A stretch of DNA of 64,000 nt from Agapetus fuscipes (GCA_951799405.1 OX637344.1:16492001-16556000), one strand, 5' to 3'. Positions 49,440-59,060 are shown, counted from the first letter of the stretch. Program-made: numbers and translations. Notes: a model not told the origin generated them from the sequence alone.

Positions 49440-49690
49440 AAAATTGCCCGGTCGTAGAGTTGAGATTATCGCTACAGACTCTTAATCGGAAGGTGGTGGT
49501 TTCAATTCCGAACGGGGTATGAAAAAAAAATTAACAAATGTATTTTTCAATGAAAGTGTCAAAGGTAGGTATATAAAGCCTCACAGCGAATTGATTTTTT
49601 TCAATATAGCAACAACCAAACTCGCAGAAAGTTCTCGAAGAGTGATTTACACCCAAATAGCGCTGACCAAATAAACCAGCCAGATACAAT
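49440..49690 (+). mobile_element. tRNA-headed SINE with alpha tail
   Basis: The head GACTCTTAATCGGAAGGTGG, then GGTTTCAATTCCGAACGGGG resembles a tRNA-Lys anticodon loop (CTT) and B box. The 3' end CAACCAAACTCGCAG, GAGTGATTTACACCC, AGCGCTGACCAAATAAACCA is the alpha tail found on SINE2 copies. It is a different head on the same tail. Confidence 0.7.
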
Positions 49691-49699
49691 TACAACGAT

Positions 49700-49830
49700 A
49701 TCAATGCCTTTCCTGTTTCAGGGGAAGGCGGCAATAGTTCGAGCATTCAACTTGGTTTTTATTTGATACACACACACGCAGCATGTGTAAACGCAAACTT
49801 ATGTACAATTGAGAAGCATAATTTGTTTTT
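49700..49830 (+). mobile_element. RTE1 tail fragment
   Basis: TGCCTTTCCTGTTTCAGGGG, AAGGCGGCAATAG and ACGCAGCATGTGTAAACGC are tail blocks, 3'-truncated. Confidence 0.65.
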
Positions 49831-50067
49831 GAAAATTTGTATATATATATATATGTATTTATGGAACTGATGAGAAAATTAAATCCCATATTTCTTAATA
49901 TTTTTTAATTTAATTGAAGGATTCAAATCAAAACACTGTTTTGTATTTCCCATATTTCTGTTTATCTATCTGGTTTTCGAAAAAAACTTTTTTGCCGCCT
50001 TTGATTTTATATGACGTATTTATTTGTTTGAGGGAGTGCAAAAAATATGAACCTCCATTTTTAATTG

Positions 50068-50350
50068 GAAACATATTTGCAACATATCGCTCCCCCAGTT
50101 CTTGTTTACCGTATACGCCAATTTTGTCAAAAATGACTTTTTCATGCAGTTGTCTTATGAATCAAATTCTTCACAATCTAAGCTAAGAAAAACCGTAAAA
50201 CTCGATAATGTGAGAGTTCTTTTAAATATTTTTTAAATAAATTTCTTGTTTTTATAAGACACATTGGTCCAGTACACATGCAAACATTGCTCATGTAAAA
50301 ATTTCTCAATGGCGTATACGGTAAACAAGAACTAAGGCAGCGATATATCG
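50068..50350. mobile_element. MITE-D, about 280 bp
   Basis: ATCGCTCCCCCAGTTCTTGT then TTACCGTATACGCCA faces TGGCGTATACGGTAAACAAG then AACTAAGGCAGCGAT, with TA-like flanks. Interior blocks CACAATCTAAGCTAAGAAAA and CATTGGTCCAGTACACATGC recur at 54675, 60745, 61097 and 63722. Confidence 0.8.
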
Positions 50351-50699
50351 ATATTTGCAACTTAGATTGCAAGACAGAAATATTCGCGATTTAAAAAAAG
50401 CAATACAATGATCAGATCTTTATTTCTTTGGTTTGAGGAGGGGCGTGTATTAAGTTTTGAAATTATATTCCAAAATCATTCGTCGGAAAATAATAACTTA
50501 TCCGTGTAATTTGTGTCACGGGATGCCCTGAATAGATGGCGCTGTCAGCGTTTAACAAAAAGACCAAATCCATCACGCTACCTAAAAAAGGGTGGATAAT
50601 ATAGAGTAGTCGTTAATATCCGGCTACTACACGGTATCCGTGAAAAAAATATACGTATTGTTCAAGTTTTTTTTCAATCTGCGTGTTAGTAAGTACTAC
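50351..50699. other. Unannotated spacer
   Basis: No gene or element was recognised. Confidence 0.4.
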
Positions 50700-50815
50700 A
50701 TCTGTATCAGAGTTATTCACAACACGTTTGATCCGTATGTGGTCTAAGGATCATCGTTTTTTGTTGTTAAAATTTACATTATGTGGCAGTTGAGCCATGG
50801 ATTTGCTGTATGAGA
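50700..50815 (+). repeat. Interspersed repeat C, copy 3
   Basis: AGAGTTATTCACAACACGTT, TAAGGATCATCG and GTGGCAGTTGAGCCATGGAT then TTGCTGTATGAG match copies at 26690 and 31205, and show the uninterrupted sequence at the LINE insertion point of copy 1. Confidence 0.75.
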
Positions 50816-50985
50816 AGAGCACCGTTTGAGTGTAATTTTTTTTCCGGATATCTGGTATTCGGTGAAAACTTTATTCGTTTGCCAGTAAAATTAATATAAA
50901 TATTCTCATCTTAAAGTTTTACTTTATGATAATAGGAAAAACTGTTCTATAATTTCAATCCAAGTCAAATTCATTTGATCTACCT

Positions 50986-51320
50986 TTTTTTTTTTTTTTT
51001 TTTTTTTCAATTGAGAGGGGAACAGTTTCAAAAGATTCCTGCCATTGTTTCTGCCGGCAGGATATGTGAGACTTTTACTCACTAAAAACCCCCCTCTGCG
51101 TCTTGCCACACCCTGAAACTGCCGTCAAGCATGACATCGGGGTGTGGTGTGTCTTTACATGCACAGCATGTCTTCACATTTCAGTTGCGTCAATTGGCAA
51201 ATCTACACTATCTACATTGTGCTAAGACTACTATCTACATTTATACTACTATCAACAGAAACTACATTTTGGCGGGTCGTGTTCATTCTTCGCCTTACGC
51301 GCTCGGCATCCTCTTCTTTG
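50986..51320 (-). mobile_element. R1-like LINE, 3' end with poly(A)
   Basis: The poly(A) appears as a T-run (50986-51007), then the complement of the same 3' UTR seen at 62172-62430 (CAGGATATGTGAGACTTTTA, CATGCACAGCATGTCTTCA). The end of the ORF follows (complement of the RVRRRMNTTR-like codons near 51270). It is 5'-truncated. Confidence 0.8.
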
Positions 51321-51554
51321 ATCTACCTGGATATTTGCTACAGAAGGCTTATTTATTTTTCGTTTTTTTGTTCATTTTTAGACAGATTTTCAGTATCCGG
51401 CACAAAAATATGCTTTTCTGAATTCTGATTTCAGTTTGTCAAATGTATAGCAGTCTTTTCTGTGTACATGAATCCAAAATTCTTGAGATTTTCGTCACAC
51501 GTCTATGAGACTACAGTCCTTAGCAATCAATAACAAAATATTTTGGACAGTTGG

Positions 51555-51790
51555 TGCATTAACACTGTGAAAATTCATCTTATCTTTAGTTATTCAAACA
51601 CTGTTTTATTTTCCCTCTTTATTATTTAATTATTTGGACACGATCGTTTTCGACTACACAGTAATCATCATCAGGTAGGGTGATTTACCTGATAATGATT
51701 ACTGTGTAGTCGAAAACGTTTGTGTCCAAATAATTAAATAATAAATAGCGAAAATAAAACAGTGTTTGAATAACTAAAGAATAAAACAAA
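51555..51790. mobile_element. Long foldback with PLE-like core
   Basis: TTTAGTTATTCAAACACTGT, ATTATTTAATTATTTGGACA and GTTTTCGACTACACAGTAAT on the left match their complement on the right (to about 51775). The arms are about 85-90 bp around TCATCAGGTAGGGTGATTTA. TCGAAAACGTTTG is the motif also present at 20195. Confidence 0.75.
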
Positions 51791-52319
51791 TCTTTATTTG
51801 ACCTTTCCCTGTGTTTAACGAGATACTTTTTTAATTCGCGACATTAGTTCTTAGTCCGTGCTTACATTTGTAACTGGATATCTGTTATCCGGCCTAAACA
51901 CCACTATAAACGGCCTTAACTCCACTTTATATATATATAAATATCTTTTCTAAAGCTCATCTGTATTTAGTAAATATAAATATCTTTTCTAAAGCTCATC
52001 TGTATTTAGAAAATATGTTTAACATCTACACATTTTTTTACCCGGATATCCAGTATCCGGCCACAATATGTCCGTTACATCGAATGATTTTCCGGTTTGC
52101 GGAACCCATTGAGTTTTTACTTCCCCTCTATTTGAAATACATAAAGAGCCGGTATTGTATGGGACCGGATATTTTCATCTGACGGTTTCAATGCCGAATA
52201 TATTTCATTTCAGTGAATATGCCATCGAGTATTCGTGCATTGTCATCCGGGTGACCCTCGTAGAGTAATTTGCACTTTTAATGATTATTTTTTGTTTTTA
52301 TAAAGATGATTGATTCTTA
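51791..52319. other. Spacer with a short tandem duplication
   Basis: ATATCTTTTCTAAAGCTCAT then CTGTATTTAG occurs twice in tandem at about 51940-52010 (unit about 37 bp). No gene was seen. Confidence 0.5.
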
Positions 52320-52800
52320 ATCTAATCTTAATCTAAATCTAAGTTAATCTAAGTTAAATGCATTCCCACAAGCAGACACGTATAAGTTCGCGCCAACGCA
52401 TGCTGCATATGGACCTACAATATAAAAAACCCAATCTCAAATGAACATAAGCAACTCTTACCGACCTTCTCTGAAACAAGGTTGACATTGGCAAAATGAA
52501 CCATCTTTTTACAGTATGGGTGGTCAGCCTAGAACCAACCTATAAGTCAAGGAACATACACCACAAGTTACATTTTTTAAAATAAAAGTAATAATGTACG
52601 AATATAAAGATCAAAACAAGTGAAGAATACTAAATTCTAATTTAAAAACCCTAGTTATAGCCACCAACATTACAGATCAACCGTCATTTCTTTCTGTCCT
52701 TACATACATCTTTAATTTCATCCAGAGTCATAACCTTCTTCATACAGGCTCTCCTTTTATTATGACTCTGGATATTCCATTCATTCGCAATTTCGGAAAT

Positions 52801-53238
52801 AATAAAAAAATAATAATATTAGGATGATTTATTTGGTGAGCGCTGTTTTTGTGTGTATCACACCTCAAGAGCCCTCTGCGAGCTTGGTCGTCGCTGTAGA
52901 AAGCGCCAATTCTCAAGCAAGACCCAGTTGTTGTAAGGTTGGATGGACCTTTCAGTGACCGGTCTTTGGTAAAGGTTTATGAATTTTTCAACTCAGCGAA
53001 GAGCACATTCGAAATATAAATGGTATATTTTTGTGCTCCGCCGGGATCCGAATCCACAACCTTCCATTTACGAATCCGAAGTGTTGCCACTACGGGCTAC
53101 GGACCGGTCCAAGATGCCAATGACACGCGGTGTACCTGAGCGGTAACCCATCCAAGTACTGTCCGCGCCCAATGTTGCTTAACTTCGGTGATCTATGGGA
53201 GCCGGTGCTTTCAACATGGTAACGTCGTTGACGTGCAC
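52801..53238 (-). mobile_element. 5S rRNA-headed SINE2 with alpha tail, 438 bp, 6-bp target duplication
   Basis: The minus strand has three modules: GTGCAC plus a 5S-like block (53232-53113), the SINE2 tRNA-like unit from GGACCGGTCCGTAGCC with B box GATTCGGATCCCGGCGGAGC, and its body to CGACGACCAAGCTCG. The alpha tail follows: GGGCTCTTGAGGTGTGATAC, AACAGCGCTCACCAAATAAA, TCATCCTAATATTATTATT. Plus-strand GGAAAT flanks at 52795-52800 and 53239-53244. The insertion is complete, so the 5S and tRNA parts moved as one unit. Confidence 0.88.
53113..53232 (-). rRNA. 5S rRNA-derived head of a SINE (not a functional gene)
   Basis: About 120 nt match insect 5S rRNA throughout: GTCAACGACGTTACCATGTT, GATCACCGAAGTTAAGCAAC, TGGGCGCGGACAGTACTTGG, ATGGGTTACCGC and ACACCGCGTGTCATTGGC. 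The internal A-box, intermediate and C-box regions are recognisable. Changes in stems and the absence of a terminator T-run at its end speak against a working 5S gene. Confidence 0.85.
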
Positions 53239-53512
53239 GGAAATTTGGTGCATACACACCTTTCTCGGTCTTTCTCTACCACGACATCCACCTATTCTTG
53301 CAACGCATACTTTCGTCGTCGGTCTTTTATCCTTTATTCCCTCCATATGTTCAAACCATCTAAAGAGACTTTAATCTTCACTTTCTCTTGCAACACATTC
53401 TTCTCTTACAATATCATCCAGAGTTGTACTCTTTTTCGCACAGACTCTCTTCTTTTAGTACGGATCTGGGTATCCCATTTTAGACTATTAGCCCAACTAC
53501 CATTTGAATAAA

Positions 53513-53821
53513 GCAGAAAGCTCTCTAATTGCTTCACCTAACTGTTCCCATCCACGAGTCTTTATTGTTCTACAAATAGACCAAGTCCCCAACCTCGAAT
53601 GTGAAACACTCTGTAAATACCCAATTCGAGCCCACAGTGCTTGTTTGGCTTATTTACGATTTTTTATTCACACACCATTAAATGGTGTCGCCAGACGTGT
53701 ATGATGATGAGTTGACGATCCCTTCTCAGATCCAATCGCTTGTTCTTTGCTATTCTTCTTATTGCTCCGACCACTTGCTTTCCCTTACTTTATTTTTCCT
53801 TACTTACTTTTTCCCTTACTA
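53513..53821. other. Unannotated spacer
   Basis: No gene was seen; the right edge has (TTACTTAC)-like low complexity. Confidence 0.35.
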
Positions 53822-54075
53822 TTCTCAAGTTCCCTTGATGATGATGATGAGTTTATGATTTCTTTATAGCGCCGTTTCGTGATGTAGTCACTCCAAGGGC
53901 GCTTGAACAAATGATGCTAGAAATTTGTTGCTTGTATTCAGTGCATTCCGGAACTTTCCATGGTCCTCTAGCTCTCTCACATGATGTGGCAGGTGGTTCC
54001 AGGCCAGAGGACCAGCAACTGCAAATGCACGCTCTCCAAACATTGTGTTACCTCTTCTTATCGGTGTAATAGCCT
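53822..54075 (-). pseudogene. CR1/L2-like C-terminal fragment
   Basis: The minus strand reads TMFGERAFAVAGPLAWNHLP, HHVRELEDHGKFRNALNTSN, FLASFVQAPLE and a stop, then a short 3' UTR ending (TCATCA)n. It is nearly the same sequence as 15280-15478, so it belongs to the same subfamily. Confidence 0.82.
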
Positions 54076-54269
54076 GGAGCCCTGGATGACCGAAGCTGGA
54101 AGGAATTACAGCAACTGGAGAAAACAGCAAAGACTGCACTCACCAAGCACCTGGATGAATCCGGAGAACTGACGCTCAAGACACTCTGGTCCAGAATTCA
54201 GCTCCTTTTCGCAGATGGATCCTTTTCTGCTCCGACGCGTCGATTACTCTCAGCGATTTTTGTTTATGT

Positions 54270-54530
54270 GAAGTGTATTGATGCTATTTTTAGACATTTT
54301 AGTCGTCCGTTGAGCCCACGCTTTGACAAACTAATGATGCATTTGTATGAATACCTGTTAATCGAAGATGGCCGCAAATAAACAGCTGATTAGTCTTCAT
54401 ACAAAGATTACCGATATTCGGTAGGTAAGAATGAACGTGAAGATGGGACTTCAAGCTCAGGCATCATTAGTTTGTCAAAGCGTGGGCTCAAAGGACGACC
54501 AAAATGTCTAAGAATAGCACTGTATGGGGG
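54270..54530. mobile_element. Outer foldback carrying a MITE-B half
   Basis: Arms TTGAGCCCACGCTTTGACAA and TTGTCAAAGCGTGGGCTCAA, extended by GACATTTTAGTCGTCC and GGACGACCAAAATGTC, enclose about 130 bp. The enclosed sequence is the right part of MITE-B (GAAGATGGCCGCAAATAAAC, ATTCGGTAGGTAAGAATGAA). Confidence 0.75.
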
Positions 54531-54674
54531 CGATGTAAGGCTATCTTCAAAGTTCACAAGATTGTACAAGAATCACTGTCAAACTGCGTAAAAAAACGTG
54601 TGAACTGGTTCACTTCCTCTTTTGTACTTTTGTAAATATGTCAAATGACCGTAATTCCAACTTAAACTTAACAA

Positions 54675-54755
54675 TTATTTATCATTTGATTCAAAGATGA
54701 TCTTTCAATGAAATTGTCTTAAGAATCATATTCTGCACAATCTGAGTTAAGAAAA
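54675..54755 (+). repeat. MITE-D interior fragment
   Basis: TTCAAAGATGATCTTTCAAT, GAAATTGTCTTAAGAATC and CACAATCTGAGTTAAGAAAA match the MITE-D interior and the copy near 63150. Confidence 0.6.
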
Positions 54756-54756
54756 C

Positions 54757-54868
54757 AATAAGCCCTACAACTTTTGCCGACCTTCCCTGACACAGGGGTG
54801 ACATTGGCAAAGTGAACCATTTTTTTACAGTATAGGTGGTCAGCCTCATACCAACCTATAATAAGGCA
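54757..54868 (-). mobile_element. RTE1 tail fragment with hairpin
   Basis: TTTTGCCGACCTTCCCTGAC, ACAGGGGTGACATTGGC and TATAGGTGGTCAGCC follow the unit order. The 3' half is missing. Confidence 0.8.
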
Positions 54869-54874
54869 TAATCA

Positions 54875-55010
54875 ACAACAAAAAAATATCGTAGAGCTAT
54901 GGGAGCTAGCGCAATAGATAGAGCGGAAATTTTTAAATAGGATAGCATTCATAACTCATTTTTGACCAAAACGTCGCTTTTGCCCTACTTGCCTTAAGCC
55001 GTCGATATAT
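54875..55010 (+). repeat. Interspersed repeat F, copy 2
   Basis: It shares GAGCTATGGGAGCTAGCGCA and AGCATTCATAACTCATTTTT with 11745-11860, and ends GTCGCTTTTGCCCTACTTG with CCGTCGATATA, matching 11365-11400 inverted. Confidence 0.65.
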
Positions 55011-55278
55011 AGATTAAGAAAGTTTTTTAAAAATATAAACGTGTTAGGTACTGGATTAGGTAGGTACAGACGAGGATTGTATAATGGGTTGATATGTCAC
55101 CCCAGTCTAGACATACTCCACTAAATAAACGTCAGTCTGTGAATTCCAATCTGTCTGATTACATCTGAGACAAGGTATATATTAAATGAGTCTATACAAA
55201 AAGTTGTACTTGATTGCTGTTCCACTCCTCTGTAAAGTGTGATACTATTTTACGTCTATGAAGATCTCTTGCATACCA

Positions 55279-55650
55279 TAATAGGGTAATTTAACTTTTT
55301 TATTTCATTAAATGATAGACTACATTTTTTAAAATGCATCTGCGTTTTTAAAAACGTAATATCTGGCTTAGTTTTTAAATTATAGCTTTTTAAAATTCGC
55401 GCATTTTCGGTTTCCTGTAAAACAGGTAATTTTTATTTATTCAGGCGGATATGACGTCGATGGATCTTCGGAGTGTACCGATGGGCTCAGGTAGTCTGTC
55501 GATTTTGTCTATCCATTTTGGATTCATTTTGACGTCACAGCGTGGCTACCCGGCCGCGCTGTGTTTTGGCGGGACTCAAATTCTTGGCACTTTATTTTAG
55601 AAAATTATCAATGATACCTTTATTTTTACTACTTAAAAAATATATTGTTG
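55279..55650. repeat. CpG-rich interspersed repeat E, copy 2 (inverted)
   Basis: TAATAGGGTAATTTAACTTT, GGCGGATATGACGTCGATGG, TCGGAGTGTACCGATGGGC, GACGTCACAGCGTGGC and GGCCGCGCTGTGTTTTGGCG are the complement of 9712-10085 with about a tenth of positions changed. Confidence 0.8.
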
Positions 55651-55658
55651 TTGTTGTT

Positions 55659-56160
55659 GACCGGTCCGTAGCTCAGTGGTAACACTGCGGACTCTGAATG
55701 GGAAGGTTGTGGGTTCGATTCCCGGCGGAGCACAAAAAATATACCATTTATATTTTCAAATTTGCTCTTCGCTGGGTTGAAAAATTCATAAAACATTTAC
55801 CAATAACCGGTCACCAAAGGTCCATCCAGCCTTACAGCAACTGGGTCTTGCTTGAGAATTGGCGCATTGTAGCGACGACGATCAAGCTCGTAAAAGGTCG
55901 ATAGCTCAATTGGTAGAATGCTTGCATTCCATGCCGAGAGCAAGGGTTCGATCTCAAAGGTTTACTCAGCCTTCACAATAAAATGAGAACCAGCCCCCCC
56001 GGGAGCTGGGAAACCCCCACTTCAACTGAAAGTGGTTGGTGTGAGGCCGGCCCCCTTACCTGTTAAAATAAATAGGTCCCGAAGCGCCACATGCGACTCC
56101 TTCGGGGATAACGCAGGCAAGAAGTTACACTATATGTGTAGCTTAGTTGCGTTGCGTTGT
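55659..56160 (+). mobile_element. Composite SINE2-SINE1, uninterrupted
   Basis: SINE2 head GACCGGTCCGTAGCTCAGTG (A box) and GGGTTCGATTCCCGGCGGAG (B box), then body to GATCAAGCTCGTAAAA. Next the SINE1 head GGTCGATAGCTCAATTGGTA with GGGTTCGATCTC, and SINE1 body to GTGTAGCTTAGTTGCGTTGC. It contains two Pol III-like promoters in tandem in one dispersed unit (compare 33003-33507). Confidence 0.9.
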
Positions 56161-56317
56161 GATTCTTGAAATATGTACAATCTATATAACCTTATTGTTT
56201 TGAACCGTTTTATTCAGCACTGCAATTACCCTATTGAGGGAAGATTGTGATTGGACCAAGGACGAGCGCGCCGTGAGTTCCTACAGGATATACATACATA
56301 TGTGCTTTTCCCCCTAC

Positions 56318-56425
56318 TGTAACTGTTACTGTATCCTGCCGCCGTTCCACTAGGGGTGGTCCGTGGTACCTCCGCAGTTGCGTCATCACTTTTTTCTGTC
56401 CTTGCTCTTCTCTTCTCTTATTCAT
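56318..56425 (-). mobile_element. RTE2 3' end
   Basis: TACTGTATCCTGCCGCCGTT and CCACTAGGGGTGGTCC, then the complement of GGAGGTACC and the last 20 codons. It starts with (ACTGT)n on the plus strand and is 5'-truncated. Confidence 0.8.
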
Positions 56426-57004
56426 ACATACCTGTACATACTCTCCTTAATTATGAATGAATAATAATTCATTAAAATATACAAAAATGAATTATTGAAT
56501 GATGATATCAATACCTGTTTCTGGCCAAGCAGAATAGGTTGGTGAATTGAAGTCCTCTTCACAAATATATTTAAAAAAATTGAATATGATGCGATGTCGA
56601 TGAGCCGATTTCAATCCAGAATCGAAGAAACGACACACTCTTCATACCCACAAGATCTGTGTATAAAATAAGAGAACTTTGTAGAGGATGTTCAACAACT
56701 TATAACGTAGGGAATAGTTGTACTATCGGAATATCATATATGGCAAAGCCTATTGCATCGAAAGCCATTACCAGTATTGGATCTCGTATGGGATAAAAGC
56801 TTATAGGACAATGGCGCAGTGATTGCGTTCTAAAAATAACTCAAGCCCATATCGACACGTTTTACATTTGAAAGTTCTTGCAACAGCTATGATGTATATA
56901 ATGAAAAATTAAAGTATTGTTATATAAATATCAGATTCATATAAATATTTAGGTAGATAGGTACATCGTTTGTAGCTGATAAGAGTGTATATAATTCATC
57001 ATCA
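56426..57004. other. Unannotated spacer
   Basis: A piece of the tRNA-like unit family (GGTGAATTGAAGTCCTCTTC) lies at 56533-56575. No gene was seen. Confidence 0.4.
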
Positions 57005-57340
57005 TCTTCTAAAGGCAGTGCCTTATTGTATCAGCCATCTGTCTCTGTCTGCTGCCATCCTCTTGAGATGCGAACAGGAGGAGACATCCATGAGCCGCTT
57101 CAAATCCTTGAAGTATGAAGTTCTTGGGCGACCTCTTGTGCGTTGTCCTAAGATTTTACCTTCAAAGATGTTGCTAAGAAAGGTGCTATGTCTGATTGAG
57201 TGCCCTATTAGCTTGGCTTTCCTCTTTAAAATATGATTTATCAGCTCTCTTCTTTCTTCTACGTCCCGTAACACCTTTTCGTTGGACTTCTTTGCGACCC
57301 ATGATGTCTTGGACATTTTCCTCCATGTCCACATTTTGAA
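57005..57340 (-). pseudogene. RTE4: C-terminal fragment of an endonuclease/RT element
   Basis: The minus frame to the stop near 57023 reads MWTWRKMSKTSWVAKKSNEK, VLRDVEERRELINHILKRKA, KLIGHSIRHSTFLSNIFEGK, ILGQRTRGRPRTSYFKDLKR, with a final RMAADRDRWL. I-G-H-x-x-R-H and G-R-x-R-G-R-P-R are landmark motifs after the RT core. It is a different family from RTE1-3. Confidence 0.78.
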
Positions 57341-57436
57341 TGCCTCCAGGCGGTCTTTCTTGTATTTATTAATTTGTTTATAAGTAGGAATAATTATTAT
57401 ATATTAGGTACCTAGGGTAAAGAAATCATCTAAATT

Positions 57437-57775
57437 ATGTACTCGAAGTAAATATAAATCATAATCACTGTGTACCTACTCGAAGCTTTTGGAGCGTTTG
57501 AGAGGGATCTAGCAAATTGACCTCTAGAGACTACTGTCGTTAGGAGTATATAAGGCGCAAGTCGCCTGCAGGTGGACAGTCGAGATCCGTCGCTCTGATT
57601 GTGAACAAGAAAGACAGTGTAAGTGAACCATCTGTAAAATAAATGTGAGTTGCGTAAAAGCGTAAAAAATAAATAAAACTTGTAAAATAAATTTAAGTGT
57701 AAAATAAATATCCATGAAAAAAGACCAGTTTTGTTAATTTAAAAAATTTTAACCCTAAAAACACAACAGTATACA
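57437..57775 (+). mobile_element. LTR-like sequence with TATA box
   Basis: GGAGTATATAAGGCGCAAGT (57546) is a strong TATA context followed about 100-150 bp later by several AATAAA signals. This is the same layout as the solo LTR at 40632-41074, but on the plus strand and with unrelated sequence. Clear TG...CA ends and a target duplication were not found, so the boundaries are guesses. Confidence 0.4.
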
Positions 57776-57889
57776 TAATTATACTATGCAGGTATCAACT
57801 CTAATGTGGAAAAAATATTTTTCTCAGTTGAGATGACCTACTTTTAAAAAAGCTATCCTTTGGAAATAAGCAAGGGGTTTGTAATCTGT

Positions 57890-58005
57890 AATCTTACTTA
57901 CACAGATGTATAAAAATATTAAAAGATTAAATATATAAAGATTCTTATTGAATGCATCTCCACAAGCAGACGCGTGTAAACTTGCGCTTACACATTTAAA
58001 ATTTT
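57890..58005 (-). mobile_element. RTE1 tail fragment
   Basis: TGTAATCTTA, TGAATGCATCTCCACAAGCA and GACGCGTGTAAACTTGCGCT match the last part of the unit. Confidence 0.6.
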
Positions 58006-58079
58006 TTTTTTTTAGAAAAAAATAGATTTGTAAAGAGAAATGCAAATCACCAACCTATTTGCCTGGCCAGAAACAGCTA

Positions 58080-58165
58080 TTAATATCATCAATTAATAAT
58101 TCATTTTTGTTTATTACAATGAATTAATAATTAATTATTAGCCAATAACATCTGTTGAGCCAGGG
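58080..58165 (-). repeat. 3' part of the tRNA-like SINE of 46612
   Basis: AATTATTAGCCAATAACATC then TGTTGAGCCAGGG is the complement of the CCCTGGTTCAACAGATG region. Confidence 0.5.
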
Positions 58166-58435
58166 TCAAAGTTATGGTCAAATGACCTGTAACGAGATGA
58201 ATTTGTTTGTTTAGTAGAATGGAATATTATATTTGAATTTGAATAAAAAAAAGGAAAACAAAAGAATGCAGGAGGACAGAAGAAGCTTCCCTGGCGGGAG
58301 AGCCGCAAGCTGGTGTAAATTAGGAAAATAAATATTGTTGTGTTTGTGGTTATATGTAATTGTGAAATGAATAAAAGTAAACATTTAATGTGGTTGTTAT
58401 ATTAATAATTGTGTCGTTCATCTGACAGTGGAAAA
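58166..58435. other. Unannotated spacer
   Basis: No gene was seen. Confidence 0.35.
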
Positions 58436-58545
58436 ACCCTCACAGACCCAAGCGGGGATCGAACCAACGTTATTCTATTCCAAATACGCTAGAAAGATCA
58501 GCACACTTGGCCCCCTTGGCCATAACACCAACAAATGCCACATAT
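58436..58545 (-). repeat. tRNA-like sequence, probable SINE head
   Basis: The minus strand has GGCCAAGGGGGCCAAGTGTG (A-box-like) and TTGGTTCGATCCCCGC (B box) about 55 bp apart. No folding into a full cloverleaf could be shown. Confidence 0.4.
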
Positions 58546-59060
58546 GCAGTGTGCCCGTACAAAATAAGATTCAAACCTTAAATTAACACACAACCAGTAG
58601 TTCTTGAAACAACGTTAACATTGGTAAAGTAGATTAATTTTTACAGTAATTAACTACGAAAAATAAAAATGAACGTGTGAATTTAATAAAACGAACCATC
58701 AACAGGACTCTTGAGGTGTGATTCACACAAAAACAGCGCTCACCAAATAAATCAGCCTAATTTAATTTTTTTTTCATCAAGTCTCCAACGAACAGAAAGC
58801 CAGCAGTTTAGAGCGACTTTCCCTGAAAAAGGGATACCATTGGTAAAGTGGATCAACTTTTACAGCAGGTACCTTCATACGGGTGGTCAACTTAAAAACA
58901 ACTAAAATTCATTGCACAAAAATAAAAATAAACATGTTTCTACAATAAAACAAACAAACAAGTCTCAAACGAACATTAACCCAGCACTTCTTGCCGACTT
59001 TCCTGAAACAGGGGTGGCATTTGCAAATTCAGCTTTTACAATATGGGCAACAGTGATTGA
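58546..59060 (-). mobile_element. Run of diverged RTE1 tail pieces with an alpha-tail fragment
   Basis: Pieces at 58546-58650, 58780-58900 and 58955-59060 keep blocks such as TTGCCGACTTTCCTGAAACA and GGGGTGGCATTTGC. Between them GACTCTTGAGGTGTGATTCA and AACAGCGCTCACCAAATAAA (58700-58765) is an alpha tail in plus orientation. Confidence 0.6.

Larger units (their letters stand above)
52320..53512 (-). mobile_element. RTE1 3' copy split by a 5S-headed SINE
   Basis: Upstream piece 53245-53512 codes the WFGHMERM to [11 protein letters not shown] region with several changes. After the SINE, 52795-52680 gives S-E-I-A-N-E-W to the ORF end, and 52570-52320 the 3' UTR with TAATCTAAATCTAAGTTAAT-type end. 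Both pieces join exactly at CCAAATTTCC/GAAATTGCG. Confidence 0.88.

Noticed and set aside
53113..53232. Functional 5S rRNA gene
   Set aside because: It lies within a SINE bounded by target duplications, is diverged in stems and has no T-run terminator at its end.
55659..55735. tRNA gene
   Set aside because: The same logic applies: it is the head of SINE2, repeated at five or more places with a common body and lacking acceptor-stem pairing.
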